From Sipunculus nudus (taxonomy: Eukaryota; Annelida; Sipuncula; Golfingiida; Sipunculidae): 64,000 nt of DNA. Positions within the stretch are counted from its first letter, which is position 1; each line of letters opens with the position of its first letter. Under the pieces are notes generated by a model. That model saw only the letters and a program-made list of their open reading frames with translations. It did no database searches and was not told the origin of the DNA. Below are positions 38,001-53,000 of this stretch, one piece after another. The translations under genes and the position numbers were made by a program. Location: contig CM049309.1 in the NCBI GenBank assembly GCA_026874595.1, positions 54,660,079 to 54,724,078 on the forward strand, written 5' to 3'.

Positions 38001-41000
38001 CAGTTTTCATCAGATAGGTAATATATCAACAATTATCAGCAGATGGTTACATATCAGCAGTTATCACCAGAAGGGTTAAATATCAGTAGTTATCACCAAA
38101 TGGTAACATATCAGCAGTTATCACCAGTTGGGTAAAATATCAGCAGTTATCACCAGATAGGTAACATATCAACAGTTATTACCAAATGGATAACACAACA
38201 GCAGTTATAATTAGATGGGTAACATATCAGCAGTTATTATTAGATGGGTAACATATCAGCAGTTATAGGAAGGGTAACATATCAGCAGTTATTATCAGAT
38301 GGTTAACATATATATCATCAGTTAAAATCAAATGGGTAACACATCAAGAGTTATCACCAGACTGGTAAAACATCAGATTTATGAGCTACAAACCTTATCC
38401 ATGCCAGCTGCTCCACGGAGGAAGAAGTTCCATTCATCATCTGAAATCATTCCGGCCTGCTTCATGATCTCACTGCACATCATGAAGGAATACACCAACT
38501 TGTCCTTCTCAAACAGACCCCTGCAGGAAAATAACACCAAACAGTGTAAGAAAAGACATCAAACAGTGTAAGAATATAACATCAAATAGGTAAATATTAC
38601 TAGTAAATGTTGTTTTAGATGTGCTGATGTTTCAGGAACAACAAGTCTGTCAAGTGTTTGTAATTGGGTTCTTTTCAAGTGGTCACTTAATAACATACTG
38701 ACCAATATAATACTTCAGAAATTTAGACAAATAAGCCTAGAAATTGCGCAGAATATTAATCGAGACAGCACTGTACTCACCTAGCCACATTCTTGTACAC
38801 GTCCTTGGTGGTCTGATCCAGTAAAATCTGTAAGCGTTTCTGCAGGTTGTCACTTTTCTCACTGTTCTGGATGGTACTGTTAAACAGCTGTTTGAAGTAT
38901 TTCAGAGAGAACTGGTACATAGGGTCCACCTCTGCCATATCAGCAATGACAAAGTACATGACGGAGCCTCTGGTGGCAACCACGCGGTATTTCTCTCTCG
39001 CTGCGGAGATCTTTTCCTCGGTCTGCTCAGCTTGCTTTAAACGCTGCGTGATGACCCCTGAGGTCACCTTAAGTAAAAACAATAAAATACTATACAACTG
39101 GATCTAATGTAAACATGTTATTCCAAATTACTGTGCTGCTTTTATAAGGTCTTCTTTAGGAAGCACAGGGGACATGACCTACAACAATTTTTTTACCAAA
39201 CTCGAGACTTTAAAATAATAAAATAGAAACCTTTATCTGAAAGATATATATCTTAATTATTATTTTTTTAGAATTTAATACATATTAATATATTGCTTAA
39301 TTTATTATCATTTTTCTAAGTACTAGCTCACTACTGCACCCTTTCTGTCCATAATCTGTTCTTTTTGCGGAATTTCCATTATATTCCAATGATTTAAGGT
39401 TCCCAAGTGTGTTTCAGGGTTATACAATTTCATATATATCATGTACTCCAGAGTCTTAGGGTCTTCCTTAACCTTGAGTGTTTTATCTATCCAAGAATTT
39501 CACATCATATCATAATCCATCAATATGTTGTTGAGTGTATGTTTTACACCTTATGTCAGGTGTCTTTTTATTAATAAATTCTTTCAGCCTGTGATGTTAA
39601 CATAAAACACATTAGTTTACCTTTGAGTCATTTAGAGTGTTGATGAGTTCCTCGTTGTCCAGAATGTTTCCCTCTGACTCAAACAACAATTTAAGTATCC
39701 TATCTTCAATGGCCTTGAGCTGGGTCTTGTCTGTATTGATCTTAACGATCAGCTGATTTCTCTGTTCTTCAAGGTCAGGTCTTTCAAGGCTCACCACATC
39801 ACTGCAATACATCATGAATAAATTTAAATGATTATACTGGATTTAATAATCTCTGCTGAAATCAATAAGGAGTTAAATATCTGCTAAAGTATCTGTAAGT
39901 AAGCACCTATATGTACACCTATACACATTCTTTTATAGACCCATACAACTGAAATAAATGCTAACTTTAACGGTACATGGGTAATTAAAATGGCAGGGTT
40001 AATAAAATGGCAGGGATAAAATAACAAAGGAAAAAATGGTTGAGAAATAATATCAGAGGTAAAATAGCAGGTTTAAATAAAACCACTGAAAACCAGGTAA
40101 TATGTTATATATCTACAGGTACATATACAATATATTTGATTGTGATTTGTAATGGCCAGTTTTTTTTTGGCCACCTTTACTGACATGTATACCTAACTGA
40201 TTAAAATATGTATATAAACATACTTAAAACAAGAAATTTACCAGTACAAGACCAAAAGTGTTAACAATTTTCTTCATGATTTGTATAAATGATGTATTAT
40301 ACTGAAAATTACCAATAAATTTGATTATTAATAGCCAAATAAACGAAGGGATGTGGGCGGATTCAGCTTCAGCTCATGCTTTAATATTACCAAAGCAGAA
40401 ATAAAAAAAAACAAGCATGAATATCAAATAATAAAATTTAAAAGTACAATCAAATATTGTATAAAGATCATACAGACAACATATTTATTAGCCGGTTTAC
40501 TATGCCTTGACCATTTACAATCCTTCTATTATTACCTTTGCCATTTAAATTCCCCTGACCATCTTTTTTTTGCCAATTCAGGTGGTTACACCTGTCTCCA
40601 GCTGGATGTGGGAGACACAATATGATTATTACCTGAGCAGCTGATCCTCTAGACCAGTCTTTGTAACTGTAAAGTTGATGATGGTCACCTTGATGCAGAC
40701 TTCTGGTAAATAATGGGGATTGGAAAGTTTTGTTGTCATGTAGAACTTGAAGTTACGGTCATAATCGATGTCACTGTCTCCAAGTCGAATCAGCAGGCGG
40801 CCTCCCTGTTAAAAACAATCCATCAGTCAGCTACTAATATATACATAGTTGATGTACCATTAAAAAAGGAATCCATCAGTAAGCTGCTCATGCATACCTG
40901 ACAGTGAAGATTAGCAGTTAATTCACTAGAAGTATACATTCAAATGTTGGCACCTTATTAATTAATAACATAGCCAGGGAAGGCTAATTAAAAGGTCTTC

Positions 41001-44000
41001 CTTCAATTATGGATTAACATCACATGGAGTCAGCACCTCATGAGCATTAAAACCTATCACTGGCTGTCAGTTGTAAATGTCTCAGGCATTATAACAAAAT
41101 ATAGTGAATGCCTCAGGCGTCCAAACTCCATGTGTAGTTAATCCCTCTGGTACTGAATGTAGCCCAGTGTGAACCTTATTACTTATCCAATTCAGATGCC
41201 ACAAAATATTAGAAAAGGTCTAAGGTGTTCCTTGAATATGTTTATAATCATAATTAAATTGATATAATTAAATGTCTTTCCTCTGCTGGTACATACCTGC
41301 ATGTAGGTCTGTTTGAGGAGAATTGGCTCCAGAGCGGGGTCGAGCGTCTCATCTATGTCCTCCAGCAGGACAGGCATTCCAATACGTATACAGTTCTCTA
41401 GGGTCCGCAGGAAGTTCCCATCTGTCAGCTTGATGACTTTAAGCCCATTCCTGGTCTCCATGTTCCTCACCCAGCGATTTGCCTGCAGGTCAAAACCTTA
41501 CAATATTTCAATTTTGTTTTGACCATGTATCTTTTTGAGGGAATGTATTTCTATATTCCTCTTCATGCAATTTGCTTGAGGGACAAAATCTTTAAATATT
41601 ATATTTTGGTTTGTTTATGTGTCTATGAGGGAAAACTTTCTGTTAAATTACTCATACTAGGAAACTGTCATAAAGCCTTAATGTCACATAAAATGACAGA
41701 TTAAAAATGCTGAACAATATTTACATGCTTTATGTTTACCTAAGCTAAATGTTTACCTGTTCTTGTGGGTCAATCATGAGTGGCCACCGGCGCCCTCTTG
41801 TGACCAGAATGGCATTTTCTGTTGAGACTTGATCCCTGGGGAGACCATCTGTGTTCCACTGTCTGATCTCGTAAGGATCAGCAAGCACAGACAAGAGTGA
41901 CATGTTCTCTGTCACAGGAATCTCAAGCTCTTTACAGTGGTTGGTCCAGCGATGAACCAGTTCTTGTCTGTATGTGCTGGTGAAAGCTCCGTAGTAAGCA
42001 ACACATGCTGACGCCACAAACACATCCCCAACAACATTCCCAATTTCTTTTTCAAATACCTGTGGTGAAAATAATAATTTCATATCAGGAAAAAGGGATC
42101 AGATGGCAAAGGAGACCTCACTGATTACTGGACATCCTAGTTCTGAATATTGTTATGAAGTAGGAGATGGCATATTTGTTCATTGGGAAACATATACAGG
42201 AATGATTCAACATTTCATTATTTAGAATTTAAAATTACTTTAGGAGCAAATGAAGATCAATTTTGGTTTCAGCCAGTTTACTTCAGCGTTCTAATATTCA
42301 GACAGAGTGTCAGCAATGCACATCAGTAACTGTATGTGATACGAGGGGGGACCATCCCCAACCCCACCATTGTATCAATATCTGATACTGACTATGATAT
42401 TTACAATAGTACTTGCAGATTATTCTGCTCAGTTCAATGGAGATACAAATGTACAACAGGAATATAAATCCTGAGAACTTTAATTCCAAAATGTTGATAC
42501 AATGCCTCACTTTTTATATCTACAAATTTGCTGCAGAAATATTTTAAATTTTGGCTCTCTCTGACTTCATAAACATTTCCTGCCACTAGGTATCTGACTG
42601 TACTGGCTGTCTACTCACCATGACACTCTCCTCCCATCTCCCTTTCTCATCACTGAGGGCGGTGGTTAACTTGCCAGCACGCTTCATCCGAGCCTGGGTC
42701 AAGGCCATGCTCTTCTCAAGACGTTGCTTCTCAGCCACAGAGTCATCGTAGGACTTCTGAAGCTCTGCGATCTGTTTCTCTACCGCTGCTAGCTTGTCTT
42801 GCTTCTCCTTCAGCATTGCCATGACAGTATTCAGCTCTGACTGGGCTGCGGCTAGTCTGTAATTAATATGCACCTTGGTGTAAAATAAGCACCAAAGAGG
42901 TTTATTCATGGGTAAATAACACCCACATCAAATGAACATGTGTTTCGAAAACCCCAAGAAATATCTGTGGAGGTGGTAAACTAAAATATTATAATTAGAT
43001 TCCGAAGCCTCTTGTGTTTCATGACTTTGGCTTCATTTGCTACATTCCATCAGCCTTGTGTATTGTATTTATACCTTTATGTGCTTTATGTTTCAAGTTT
43101 AGTTGTATTGTCTATATCAAGTCTGCTTGTTGTGTAATATATTTTTGAATGTGCAACCTGTGTTTTGGACATACCTCTGCCTCTTTGGTTCCACTGTCTT
43201 GAACACTCTGGCGTACAGATCCATGGCTCTCACCCACATACACATGGACTTACAAGCCTTGGATACTTTCTCCACACTTTCAGGTGTGAACTTAGGGTTT
43301 TCTATATATTTTTTCAACTTTTTCAGCAGTGCATCTGAAATGTTATCTTTGTCATATTCCATGAGTTTCTTCAAAAAGTTTCCATCACCAAGGACCTGCT
43401 TTGCCGAGGTCCAATCTGTCCTGGAAAAGGTAAAAGTGAAAACTGAAACACTTAACATGTCTTTAATGTAAATTATGTAAATACTTTTTAAAATCATCTT
43501 TATCACAACTCACTCTCCCTTTTTTGTCAATTGCATGGCAACATAGGTTTTTGTTTGAATGAGACCTTTTCATTATTAATTCAGTGCAAAAGTATAACTG
43601 CTGAAGCAAATTGAACTGTCTTAATCTGTCAGTCACCAAAAAAAAAACCTGCTAACACATTAAGGAAATGTTGACAGCACCAAGTCTTATGTAATAAATC
43701 AGATCAATGAGCACATACAATATTACAACAATCAATAAAAATATTTATGTGAAATCTTATCTTTGGTGTGAAAGTTAATCAAAATGGACCGAAAGCAATA
43801 ACAGTGAAATTTTGCAACAGTTAATGGCAATTATGGAGATCTTGCTGGGTTGAATCTTTTTCCAACCTTGCTTCATCTGAGGGATATATGTTGGAATGAG
43901 ACCAATTACTCACGTAAGATATTTTCAATGTAAGTACTTATTCAGCAACCATAGATACTAACAGGAGGTGTTCAAAACATCTTAATTTTCACATTGTAAT

Positions 44001-47000
44001 TTGCAGAATAAAGGGCAACAATGATCCCATTTCAGGTTTCCATGAAGCTTTTGCCAGGAACACCACAGTTTACTTTTTTTATCTGATGATGATTTTGGCC
44101 CCTCTAAAAGCTGGCTGGAGCAGGACACTGATTGATCCATAGAGCTCAGCAGGACTCTTCTGAAGCACCTGCTCCACTTGACAGCAAATATGATTTAGCC
44201 CAGGTTCAAGGCACACATCATTAACATAAATAAATATATCAATAACACATGACAATAATTAAAGAAAGTCAAGAGATGTCTAGCATTTCAAACTCACTTG
44301 GCTCCTAAGAGAAGACATACAGCTTCCATAACAGTTTGCACCAGTTCTGGAGGCTTAGTGAACACACGGATCTCAGATATGTCGCTCTTGTCCAATGCAT
44401 CCAAAGACTGTAAAAAAGAATGTTCCCATGAAACTTACATGAAAGTGTTAAGGAACTTTACCAGCCACACCAGACATAATGCATTCTTATATTGTTGCTT
44501 AAAGTAAAGGAAAAAAACAGCCACAAGACAGGTCAGTCAAGCTTGTTATGATATTTTATACAGCAATGGTGTATGTAAAGTAACTTACTATAATTTGCAG
44601 ATAGGGGCAGAGCATTCCTCAAACTTGTATTTATAATGTCAATCTAATGTCTGTGATCACACAAATGGCAAGAATGGTTTAGAATGGTTACAAACATGGC
44701 TTTCACAACAGTTTTCATGCTAGATCTTACCTTGACAGCCAGCTCCAGGGCTGGTAAAGCCTCATCTAAATCTTTCTGAGCATCATCAGCGATGGCCTGA
44801 GTTTCCTCAGCTTTCACTTTTGCTACAGCTTCATCCTCCAACACAACTTTACGTACCTTCAAGCAAATCAAACAATGATCAATACAGCAGTCTCTTTAAA
44901 TAATTAATCAATAATAACATATAAATTGTGTATTCCTATTATATTTTACATTAACACTTGTTCATTTTAGTGTATACATTTAAATCCTCTTTTGATAAAA
45001 GTAACAAACACTTTTGAGAAATGTTTCAATGGCATCTACAGACAGAAAAAATTATGATCAAAGAACTATTTGAGTTCTTGAAAATATTAAAAGAACTTGT
45101 GAAGGGTTCCTAGAGGAACAGTAACAAGAAATATACAGAAGGAAGAAACTTATCTAAGAACTAGGTAAACTTACAGCGTCAGCTTTTTCTTGGTCGACTG
45201 CCAGTCGCTCCATCAGGGCTTCAGTGTCCTCGGACTTCTTCTTCAGCTGTGGTTCCAGTGCTGTCAGTTCTTTCTTCATGTCATCTACAAGTTCATTTGT
45301 CTCCAGCAGCTTGGACAGACCATTCTTCACCCTGTCACGGGCATTCACTAGTTGTCTGCAGTATCAGAAAAATGTTGTTAATCTTCACACCAGAATGCAC
45401 GTCTCAAACATGTTGCAAATGGCCATATAGTGAAACTGATAGACATATTTAACAAAGATATGGTTTATTTAAGGATATAACCCTTACAGCATAATAATAT
45501 TGCCAGAAGTTTCATTTTTAGTTGATTAAACATATACTCCAGGTTACTTTATGTTCATGCAATGCTGTTACCTTTTGGTATGATGAATGTTTATGTATCA
45601 TACCAACAACCTAAAAGCTAAAAATATAAAAAAAGCACACCTGGTTACTATATCATAAAACTTTACATTGTATATTTTATTTTCTTGTGTATTACTTTAT
45701 TACTGTATTATCCATCACTGCTGAACCAGCCTGGAATACTGGAATACCTAATCTCATAATAAAGAGAAACATATAATGTAACCTGACCTCTTTTTGTCAT
45801 TGAGCATGGACAGGTACAGGTTGATGAGCTCCAGGTAGCTGGTGGGAGTGGTATAATAATGTCGCTTCAGTTCTGCATAGAATTTCTCTGCCATGTCACT
45901 CACACTGGTGTGGATCTCTACACACATCTCTGATATTTTTTCCTGTGTTATAAAATCACAACAAAAAAGAAAACATAACAAAAAGCACAAATAAAATACA
46001 TGATAAAATTTTTGTTTGTGGAAGCTGTTAATGCATTAAAATGAAAGATGTAGCCCCAAAGGTAACAAAGGATATATGTGTGACAATGTGACAGTTGGCA
46101 TATTTTAATAGACCCTTTAGACTTCCAAATTTGGAGTGGTAAAATGCTGACTTTTGCTGTCAATAATGTGTTTCAACTGATCTTGATCTGGGTGTCTAGT
46201 TGTTTTTTTTTCCATTGTTTTGACACTGACTTTGTTCTTCAAATCAAGAAATCTACTTTCCAGTTTGTTAAAACCTAAAAAGTGTGCACTTCACTCTCAT
46301 TCTTATAAAAAGTGTTCAAATAATTTAGTGGCAGTAATTAAAACATACAAATCTTAAATGTACATGTCATGATAAACTGCACTAAGACACTCTGCTTTTT
46401 GCAAAATTATGCTTACATGAGTACCAGAAAGAAATAACAGAATATAACAGACCTTGAGTTCATCAGCACCCAGATCCACATGTTCAAAGAAGGACTTGGA
46501 CACACTGTGCAGAGCTTCACGTGGCCATTCTGTGAACCAGTCAATTGTGCAGCAGTTCACCAATGATGGAAACATGCGGCAGCGAGATCGGAATGCACTA
46601 CCCACAGGGCTCATACATAACACAATATGCAAGTTGTTCCTGAAATAGTAGATTGATAAAACTACTTAAGCATGTTAAAAAATTTTTTTTAAATTGTCAT
46701 GGGGAGAAATAATATCTTATAATTTGAAACATGTGATTTTATTGTTGAAATATATTATACAAATAAAATTTGTCATTTCATTACCATTATTGTTCTATCA
46801 GTGGAAACTGATACTGAACTGCAACCAAAGGACAGGAATTTTAATGAAAGTATGAAATGATATAGAATTGAAAACTGAGGCACTTTGGCCTGATTAATAA
46901 AACATCTGAAAACAAATTTTTTCCTTTTTTTTTTTTACCTGACTCTGTTGATAGCGAACTCGAAGATGGCATCTCTGTTGCCCTCTGGAATGCCGGCTTC

Positions 47001-50000
47001 CTTTGCTCCTGGTCGGCAGCCAATTATTAATTTTTCATACTCATCTGGTTCAAACAGGTTTGGCACTTCTCCTGAGTTCAGGATGTTGTTTATGTCCTCA
47101 AGAAATTCTTCTACTACAATCTGTTAAAAATATCAGACTCCTCAATAATTAAAGCAAAATGAGATGAAAATATTAATATAAAGATAAAAACAAGAATACT
47201 AGTACTGTCATATGAGAATCATGGATTTATACATAAACATGGGAATAATGAAGATATGATAATCTGTAAAAATAAAAATATATCACTGAAGATGTTAACT
47301 GTGCAGTCTTATCATTCAGTCAGACAGCTGATTTTGTTTTAAATTTTAAATATTTTTGCATCAAGACCTAAATCCCATAAATGAGGTTGGAGGTCTTTAT
47401 GTCATTACTGGTGTATCTGTCTTATTAAGATGGGATACATTACTATCTACCTGTGTCATAATGATGGAGTATACAAGTGTATCTATGCCATAAACGTGTG
47501 CTACAAACATGTGTATGTCATTAAGCTGTATGTGGTCTCATAAAGTTGAAATATCATTACTGGATATACGGTCTAAACACAGCGCGTGACCTCCCGGCCC
47601 AGCGACCTCCCACTCACACGATGGGAGAAATGGCAGAATTTTTCAGGTTTGGCAACACCCAGTCAGTTTGCGCTGGATTAAGTAAAATCTGATTGGCTCT
47701 GCGGTTAGACTAATCTGCAGAATGGGTAGAAGAAATCTGATTGGCTTAGCGCGCACATAAACAAACATACCTTTGAGGGGCAAGCCCGTGCGGCACGCAA
47801 TACAGAAAAAATATACAGAGAGTGGGGGATAAACGACCTCAGGCAAGTCAGTATACAGACTATGTTGAAAGCTGACGATTGCATCATGTGTATTACAAAG
47901 GGGGTGAAAATGTCTGTGATACCAAGCGCTTTCCACAGCAGTGTAAAGTGACCGGTACCTCGAAGACATCCGTTTGTGATGGTGATACCTGCAATGTGTT
48001 TGGTTTAATAATACGCAGGGGGAATTCCATAGAGATAGCACCGTCTGGTGGCCAAACCTGACCGGCAACCGGTTAAATGCAGCGGGTAGTGTAGCGAATA
48101 GTTGAGCGTAGCGTAGCCGCTGCTTATAAAGGGTTTACTGGACACGGCATACTTGTATATCTGTGTCACTATAAGTATTATACATACATGTCAAGCTACA
48201 CACTTGTGTATTTGTGCCATTAAGGTGAAATACATGCATACCTGTCTGCTCATGTCATTAAGGAATGATGCACACCTGCTTTGTCATTAAGAAGGTAAAC
48301 TAATTACCTGTGTATCTGTAAAGAGAAACACTGTATTTTGATTCTGTACGGCTGCCAGGTCATATAACTTCTTCAGGTCATCATGGAAGGAGTTGTAGTC
48401 ATACCCACGGCACAGCTCAATCTGGAAGCACTTGTACCCACAGATATGGGATGCCAATCTGGAAAAAAATGATAACCATCAGGACAATAATTCATCCATT
48501 CTAAGTGCAAAGTGTTGCAAAGGAATGGACCTTCCCCACTCTTTATTAGTAACAGTATATTTTTATATGAGTGTCATTACATGGAAAGACATAACTGAAT
48601 ACACTTACTCCAGTGGCAACAGGAGACATACAAAACACTGGTACTGACCAATATAAAGAAAATATTACAAACATAAATATTACATGGAAAAATAACCCTC
48701 TTTCCAATATACTGCTGAACCTGACCAACTGCACAGTTGCTGTGGTTGCCAGTGACACAACCACACTGATAGCAGCATGATACCATTCATGACTAACAGT
48801 GTCTCTGCAACATTGAGTCACTTTGACAGCCAGTAACACAACAACACTGACAGTTCCTGAGGGTGTCAGTTACAAAACTATACAAATGGTTATGACTGGC
48901 TACATTATATGCCAAGCAACCCTACAATGGTCACTTACTTGGTCAATGACTGCTTCCCTGTGCCACCAACGCCCACCAAGAGAGCATTGCCCCTCTCTTG
49001 ACGAATCATTCGAGCAATGCGAGTCAGATGTTCCACAGCATCCATGAAAAACACCAGTTTCATCTCCTTGGCTGATGCCATGTTGAAATCATCCAAATAC
49101 TGGAGTGATATAATTCATTTCTATGCATCATCAAATGACCACACACACAAATTGTAAAGATAACCAATTTTGGCATTTACATATCTTAAGGTAATGGCTA
49201 CATCATTAGACAGGATCAGGAAATGTAATGAAGTCCTGACAGAACATGCATCAGTCCTTACATTTAGACAGAATTGTAAATTAAGTAAATATCTGACAGA
49301 ACATAAAATAGTCATCTTCACAGTTCCAAAGTTCCAAAGAAAATCTTGCATCACCATACTGACAAATTAAACTGTCATATTATTTCATTCATGTGAGTAC
49401 TCTTGTACATGACAATTCACTGTGACAAATATTCTGTACTTACATCAGTCAGTACATTCTTCAGTTTCTTGATATCAGGGAATTCTTCATATATTTTATC
49501 TGCAGGCTCAGCCCCTATCTTTATGAAGTCACCAAACAGGATTGGATTTGTCACAAACGATTCTGGATTAACCGTCTGCAAGTGAGTACAAAGGTACACA
49601 GTTAAGTTTATAATGCTGAAAATATCATAAATCACACCCTGGATTCTCACTGTTAAATCACAGCTGCTTATTTTTCTGTCAAAATTCTAACAATAATCAG
49701 ATTTCACAGCTCTTTAATCTTTAAACATTGTTTTGACATGCAAGTTAGATTTGACAGCCACTTCTGTTTTGATCCTATCAGACAAATAATTTGGATTTGT
49801 TGCCATTGTTTAAACTGCAATTAGAACTGATACTTGCTTGTTCTATTAACAATATCTATCTTACCAGTAGACTAACAGTTAAATCTCACAATATTATTCT
49901 GACATATCATCTATTAACATTATTTTGACATATAATAAGACTTATAGCTGCATCTATTGACATTCTGATATATCAAAAAGACTAACAGGTGCTTCTTTTG

Positions 50001-53000
50001 ATATACTTTTGACATGTTAGCAAACTAAACTAGAGGCTGTACATTTCCTCAGATGCACTTTTTGTACCTCATTGAAATGCTTGCTAGCCATCTCAGCCAG
50101 AATGGTGTTGAAATATGCTTTATCTTCATGACTGATCAGACGGTCATGGAAAACACGCATGGCCTCATGACAGAACAGTCTGAAGATTTGCTTGTTGTCG
50201 CGAATCACACCCACATCTGCCTGAAGGACACCTGTACACAAAAACCAATGATATGTACCCCTCAATTTCTGTTCTTGACAATGAAAACTGTAGCATCATT
50301 GCATCTCTGGCTTTATATAAATGCTACAAACCATATTTTGGTTAAGATTATATCAAATTCAGATTGTTGAACCCTGAAGAAGAAATGATTTTAATTGTAT
50401 AATATTAGACCTTCAAATACAACAAGTACCAATTTTCCTTAACATACCATAACAGCACACAAACTAAGATATGGATCAGCACTGCTCAATGACATACATA
50501 CAAGTACATAGCATTTGACATAAATGACAATACAAATGATTCATAAAATTAACTGTATTAGAGCAGTGGATACAACTATCTAACTCCTCAGAACAGTTTT
50601 CTTATTTCTTTTGTAAAACATAATACAAATTAATTAACATTGTTTAGACATGCATTACATTATTATATCATTTATTTAAGATTTATGACTGGTGATACAA
50701 ATCAGCCCTACCCTGGACACACTTGGACAGATCTCGCAAGTTGAAGACATAATGAGACTTGGCTGGGGTGGGCAGGAGGTCTGTACTCATACGTGAGTAA
50801 ATCTCAACAGCTGCTCCCACGATCGCATCAGTACACTGACGCACCGCATGAGGGAAGTCATACAGGAAGCCATTCAGGATTTGCTGCAAGAAAGAGAAAT
50901 ACATGTACCTGTACCAATCATTACAATTAAATACTGTGGTTGCTTTTTTGTCTGCGAGACTTTCAAATTTATGATACTTGCAAAAGGGGATTTATCATAA
51001 TTATGAACCTTTCATTAATAAGGGCCCTCAATCTTGGAAAGCAAGTTCACAAATATGGAACCCTCATGAATCAATGAAAAAGTAAGAATCGTGAAATATT
51101 AACCTCTAGAATAGTAAGCCGACCACAGTATTTTGTTGACAGACCCAATGATGTGTTCATTCATAATGTTCTCAAAAAGTCCCAGGTCATGTAAAACACA
51201 ATCTGCATTAAATCCAGACTAACTTGAACAAGCTCATGAAATCCTTGCTGAACAATGTTCAGATTGTATAATATAAACACTAATAATTAATAATGACATC
51301 AAGACTTGGTTATGCGGTTTCAACTTAAACACTGTGATTATATTTTGCTCAAGCCTAAAAGAAGGTTTTAAGATCTTGTGAAATGGTAACAATGGAACAC
51401 TCACTGTAAAAATATGTTTGAGGTTGTGCTCAGAAGGTGACGGCAGACACAGCATCGTGAAGTGACGCAAGAACCTCGGGGTCACAGGGTTACGGCCGCC
51501 ACCAGGTGGTGCACAAGCAGCACAGATACTCACATCCTGCCGAGTATACAGCATCCTACATTATAATCATGTTTAAGGAATACATCCTCCCACATAACTA
51601 ATTTAAAACACAGAATACAACTAAAATACCTAGGAGATACCATTTGGCATAATAATTAGTTTAAATGGAGACTGCAACCCAAGTGCACAGTCAACCAAAC
51701 AACATGCATTTCTTTGATTTGATTTTACACATTCCTTCCATAACAAATATAGATATTGTTCTTTTCTCTGGAGTGCATCTTTCATGAACTAAGTTTTACT
51801 TTTTTTAAATTTAGAAGTGTGCAACATGTACCCAATTTCATGATCACTATGACATTTAACAAACTCACATAAATACTGATCAGATAAACTAAATCAAATA
51901 AATGCAAAGAAAACAACCTGGATTTCTTTCCAGAAGAGCTTGTCTCTGTCATAGAGCCCTCCAAAGTCCTGGTACTGTCTCAACAGTTCAATGGGTGGCT
52001 GTGAACCATATCTATCCAACTTAGGCATGTTTAAGTCATCCACAAAGATGATCAGTCGTTTTCCAATAGGAGCACCTAAAAGTGGATAAAGTATTCACCA
52101 ATCAATTTCAATAAATCTTCAACTACATGTAATATTAAATCTAGTTAGTTTTATTTGTGAGGTTGTCAATTTTGGAAGTTTGTATTACTTGAAAAATTAT
52201 GAGAGCTCTTTCCTACCTTTAATACTTAAAAGCTCACATTACTGTGAAATTTTGTTGTAAATTAGCTGTAAATCATCATTTTTTTAGGGATATCTGATAG
52301 ACCTAGAATGTTCTTTACTGGTGTGTCAGCATAATTATGATTACTATGTAAAAGATAATGAATGTCCTGCATTACTGTGATAACTATTTAACAGATATTG
52401 AATGATCTGTGTGTCAGAATTATTTAAGTAACTATATGACAAACCTAGAATGTTCTTTCTCCTCTTCTCCAGCTTGCCTTCAATCATCTCCTGTGTGCGG
52501 TTACTGTTTGTCTGAGCTGAGAAGTTGATGTAAACTGGCACATAGTTCACCTTTTCTGACATTTCATTTAATCGGCTTCTTGCTACCACAGACTGAAAAG
52601 AGAAATAGTAAAAAAATGCTGCTCACACATACTGAAATCATTGAATATGTGCAGATTTTGCTGTGAATCAAACTTCTGCAAGATAGATTATTGCTAAATG
52701 TTCACAGTGAGTTACATCAAAATCCATAACATTCCTGGCAAGTTATTGCATTAACACCAAAGGTTAGAGGGACAGATATACAGATGGATGCTGCCCAAAC
52801 CATAGTACCATATTACAACTTAACTATAAGACAGGTGTGTAATTGACCTAACCATGAACGCTATGTGACCTATATCAAATATTCATTCAATGAATAATCA
52901 TGGGCAAAGCAGTTGCGAGCAACCAATCAAGTTACCGTTGGCAATGTAAACAGCCAGTCACCTGATCAGCACAAATTTGCATAATTTAAGCCTATCTCTC

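Noticed and set aside
37775-38375. CRISPR-like look of regularly spaced 29-30-bp repeats
   Set aside because: The units are contiguous and degenerate with no unique spacers, and the setting is a eukaryotic intron. It is a minisatellite.
49160-49370. Frames on both strands in the DNAH6 intron
   Set aside because: They fall between exons with perfect phase continuity and have no recognisable content.
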